A stretch of DNA of 64,000 nucleotides from Ancistrus triradiatus (Eukaryota > Chordata > Actinopteri > Siluriformes > Loricariidae): positions 1,252,627-1,316,626 of the forward strand of contig JAJAGP010000019.1 in NCBI GenBank assembly GCA_025084515.1, read 5' to 3'. The position numbers and the translations under genes are program-made. Below the pieces are notes generated by a model. That model worked only from the letters and a program-made list of their open reading frames with translations, made no database searches and was not told where the DNA came from. Shown here in pieces: positions 56,201 to 60,703 of this stretch (position 1 is the stretch's first letter; every line of letters begins with the position of its first letter).

Positions 56201-59200
56201 CTGGGATTTTTGCTCACCGTTCTCATGATCATTTTGACCCCACGGGATTAGATCTTGCGTGGAGGCCCAGATCGAGGGAGATTATCAGTGATCTTATATG
56301 TCTTACAATTGCTCCCACAGTTGATTTATTCACACCAACCTGCTTGCCTATTGTAGATTCACTCTTCCCAACCCAGTGCAGGTCTACAATTTTCTTCCTG
56401 GCATCCTTCGACAGCTCTTTGGTCTTGAGTTTGGAGTCTGACTGTTTGAGGCTGTGGACAGGTGTCTTTTATGCAGATAATGAGGTCAAACAGGTGCCAT
56501 TAATACAGGTAACGAGTGGAGGACAGAAGAGCTTCTTAAAGAAGTTGTTACAGGTCTGTGAGAACCAGAAATCTTGCTTGTTTGTGGGTGACCAAATACT
56601 TATTTTCCACCATGATTTACAATTAAATTCTTTAAAAATCCTACAATGTGATTTCCTGGATTTGTTTCTCTCATTTATCACCTATGATGAAAATTACAGA
56701 CCTCTCTCATCTTTCTAAGTAGGAGAACTTGCACAATCAGTGGCTGACTAAATACTTTTTTGCCCCACTGTTCATGTATAGCATTTACCAGGCGCCCTTA
56801 TCCAGAGAGACTTAAGAAGAATACAAAGCACTTCTTTAACAGCCATTACCTCATGCTAGTACAAATAAGCAAAAGCCCAAGAATGCAATCCAACTAATTC
56901 TGTCAGGACTTGATGTAGGTAAAGCCACAAACAGTTTATTTGATATATAATTTTATTAAATATGTCAGTGCACTTTCAGTCTTCACTTAATTGCTGAGTG
57001 AAGAGGTGAGTCTTTAGTCATCAGTTGAAGACAGCAAGAGACTCAGCCATTCAAACATCCAGTGGAAGTTCATTCCACCACCTGGGTGACAATACAGAGA
57101 ATAGTCTTGATGCTTGTCTTCCTTTAATCTTGTGTGGTGGGTCCAGTTGAGCCAAGCTCATGTCTGAAGGGTACGAGGTGCAGAATGGGCTTGATTAGAG
57201 CCTTTAGGTAAGATGGCGCTGGTCCATTTTTTGGCTTTGTAGGTGAATATTATTTTGACTCTGATGTGGGCAGCTACAGGGAGCCAGTCAAGTGAACACA
57301 GCAGTGGAGAAAAACAGACGTGCTGCTGCATTCTGAAGCAGTTTCATAGGTCTGATTGGATGCATGGGAAGACCAGCCAGAAGAGCACTGCAGTAATCTA
57401 GTTTTGATACAACAAGAGACTGGACAAGCAGTTTGGCAATGTGAGCAGTGAAACTCGTATCATATAATATATAAACATATTTTAAAAAGCTCAGTCTATA
57501 AATCTCCACCCAATGAGAATCCAGGAAGCCCTTCCACTCCTGTCCACTATGCTATTAATTAATTCCAAAATCTCCCTGCCTCTCACTAGCATTCAGGATT
57601 TGTAATGCATAGAAATGATGAATAGAGGGGCTGCATATCAATAGGTTTTTAATCAAATAACATCTGACTGATCGAGAGTTCTATTTGTACTAGGCTCATC
57701 TATCAGTGCTTCCACATTCATCTCTGGTAATCCTCAGAGTTGTTCCACTAAGAATGTGCAGGTGATCCCAGGCAGACAGTAAACAGAGATTAGAAGCTAA
57801 GTAGTTTTGATCCGGTCAGTCAAAATAAACATAATGACAACCTTGGAAGCTGGTAATCTCCACTCTCTGTTTGATTAGGGAGGAAACACTCCCATAAGGA
57901 AACTGCTGAACTGACATGGCTAATTCCCATGTTGTGTTTAACAAAATCTCGTAATGTCTTTCATCGCATTAAGTGATCCAGCAGAAAGGCATACAACAGT
58001 TTCTCCTGCACTCTATAGAAAAAACAGAGACACCTGGAAATGGAGATTTAAGCTTGAAAATGTAGCGTGTGGATACGTGTTAACACAAACCTTTCCTTGC
58101 AGATGTCCCGCACACAGGCAGCTCTGGCCAGGATCTGCTCCCACTGAACCTCCTTTCCCACCACTACTGAGGATTTTTCCATCGCTGCCATGAGCTTCTG
58201 TAAGTCTGGATACACACGATCCTACACAGATAAGATCACACACATTTACTACTAGAAACAATCAAGAATGATTATTTTTTAATATACATAGCTATATCTA
58301 GACAACTTAAGTCTCCATTTAATTCACTAAACTTGTAAACCATTTTCAGCCTATAATCTGTATGGAAATGGGTAAACCTATTAATTAAACTTGCAGATAA
58401 ACTGCTTAAAAATATTTTTAAAAGGTGGAATTTCATGTGATGCTCTACAGTGTAAATACCACCAAGTACAGTGGCGCTTGAAAGTTTCAATATTTCTGCA
58501 CAAGTATGCATACCCAAAACATCAGATTTTCACACAAGTCCTAAAAGTAGATATTACATATTAGTGAGTGTCAAAAGTATGTGAACCTCTAGGATTAGCA
58601 GTTAATTTGAAGGTGAAATCAGAGTCAGGTGTTTTCAGTCAATGGGATGACAATCAGGTGCGAGTGGGCACCCTGTTTTATTTAAAGAACAGGGATCTAT
58701 CAAAGTCTGCTCTTCACAACATGTTTGTGGAAGTGTATCATGGCACAAACAAAGGAGATTTCTGAGGAGCTCAGAAAGAGTTGTTGATGCTCATCAGGCT
58801 GGAAAGGTTACAAAAACAATCTCTAATGAGTTTGGACTCCACCAATCCACAGTCAGACAGATTGTGTACAAATGGAGGGAAATTCAAGACCATTGTTATC
58901 CTCCCCAGGAGTGGGTCAACCAACAAAGATCACTCCAAGAGCAAGGCGTGTAAATAGTTGGTGAGGTCACAAAAGACCCCAGGGTAACTTCTAAGCAACT
59001 GAGGGCCTCTCTCACATTGGCTAATGTTAATGTTCATGAGTCCACCATCAGAAGAACACTGAACAACAAATGGTGTGCATGGTAAGGAGAAAGCCACTGC
59101 TCTCCAAAAAGAACATTGGTGCCCGTCTGCAGTTTGCTAAAGATCATGTGGACAAGCCAGAAAGCTGTTGGAAGAATGTTTTGGTGGACGGACGAAACCA

Positions 59201-60634
59201 AAATAGAACTTTTTTGGTTTAAAAGGAAAAGCGTTATATTTGGAAAAAGGAAAAACCACTGCATTCCAGCATAAGAACCTTATCCCATCTGTGAAGCATG
59301 GTGGTGGTAGTTTCATGGTTTGGGCCTGTTTTGCTGCATCTGGGCCAGGACGGCTTGCCATCATTGATTGTGGAAGGATGTCAATATTGTGGAAGAACCT
59401 GAAACAAACAGTTAATGTGAGGAAACCCACCAACATCCCAGAGCTGAAGCTGTTCTGTACGGAGGAATGGGCTAAAATTCCTCCAAGCCGGTGTGCAGGG
59501 ACTGATCAACAGTTACAGGAAACGTTTAGTTGCAGGTATTGCTGCACAGGGGGGTCACACCAGATACTGAAAGCAAAGGTTCACATACTTTTGCCACTCA
59601 CTAATGTATAATATTGGATCATCATTTTCCTCAATAATAAAATTACCAAGTATGATATTTTTGTCTCATTTGTTTAACTGGGTTCTTTTTATCTACTTTT
59701 AGGTAAATGATGTTTTAGGTCATATTTACACAGAAACATAGAAAATTATAAAGGGTTCACAAACTGTACTACCTTAGGATCTGCACTAGTCTTTCAACAT
59801 GTCATTCAAAAAGATAGATAGATAAATAGACAGAGAGAGATGGATAGATGGATAGAACAAACAGACAGACAGATATATAGACAGAAGTCTGGGCGATATA
59901 CACACAGTTTATGGTGGTACAACCATCTTTAAATACCTGAACAGGTATGAATTTTTCATATACCACCATACTGCAGCACAGCAGAAACATCAGCTGTAAT
60001 GGAAGAGAAGCTCTACAGAGTACTAAATGTTCTGTTAACAGCTGGGAGAGGTGATGTCAATTTAAAAGAACAGGAAAACAGAGATGGAGGATAAAGAAAG
60101 TGAAACCAGAGATGCGAATTTAAAACTTGCCAAGAAAGGAGCTGTATCTGCAGTTTTTAGGTTTTCAGTAAAAAAAAAAAAAATCAGACACAAGCCAAAA
60201 GGCTCTGTACTGTAAAGCTTGTCAAGCAACTTCCAATGCCGTTAACCGGTAGTGCCAGTGAACCAGTGACGCCAAAGGCTCAGTTTATCTATTGGTGAGG
60301 CATTTTCTCAAGGCACTGGATACGACAGGAAACGCAATTATGGTCACAATAGCAATCCAGTCAAAGAGAGACGGGTTTCAGAGCAACGATTAAAACACTG
60401 GGACTGGAGGAAAGTCCTACCGGGGTGAAAATACTTCAAGCAGAAAAGGCATATCTCTTTAAGTTTCTGTTTTTAATATGTTGCTGTTTACACAATACAA
60501 ACTGTTTTACATTTCTGCAGATGTTTCATGGGTTCTGATTACTTCATATATTGTGTATTTTGTAAGGCCAGTAACCCAAAAAAAAAAAAAAAAAAAAAAA
60601 AATTTATATATATATATATATATATATATTAGAT

Positions 60635-60703
<69 letters not shown>

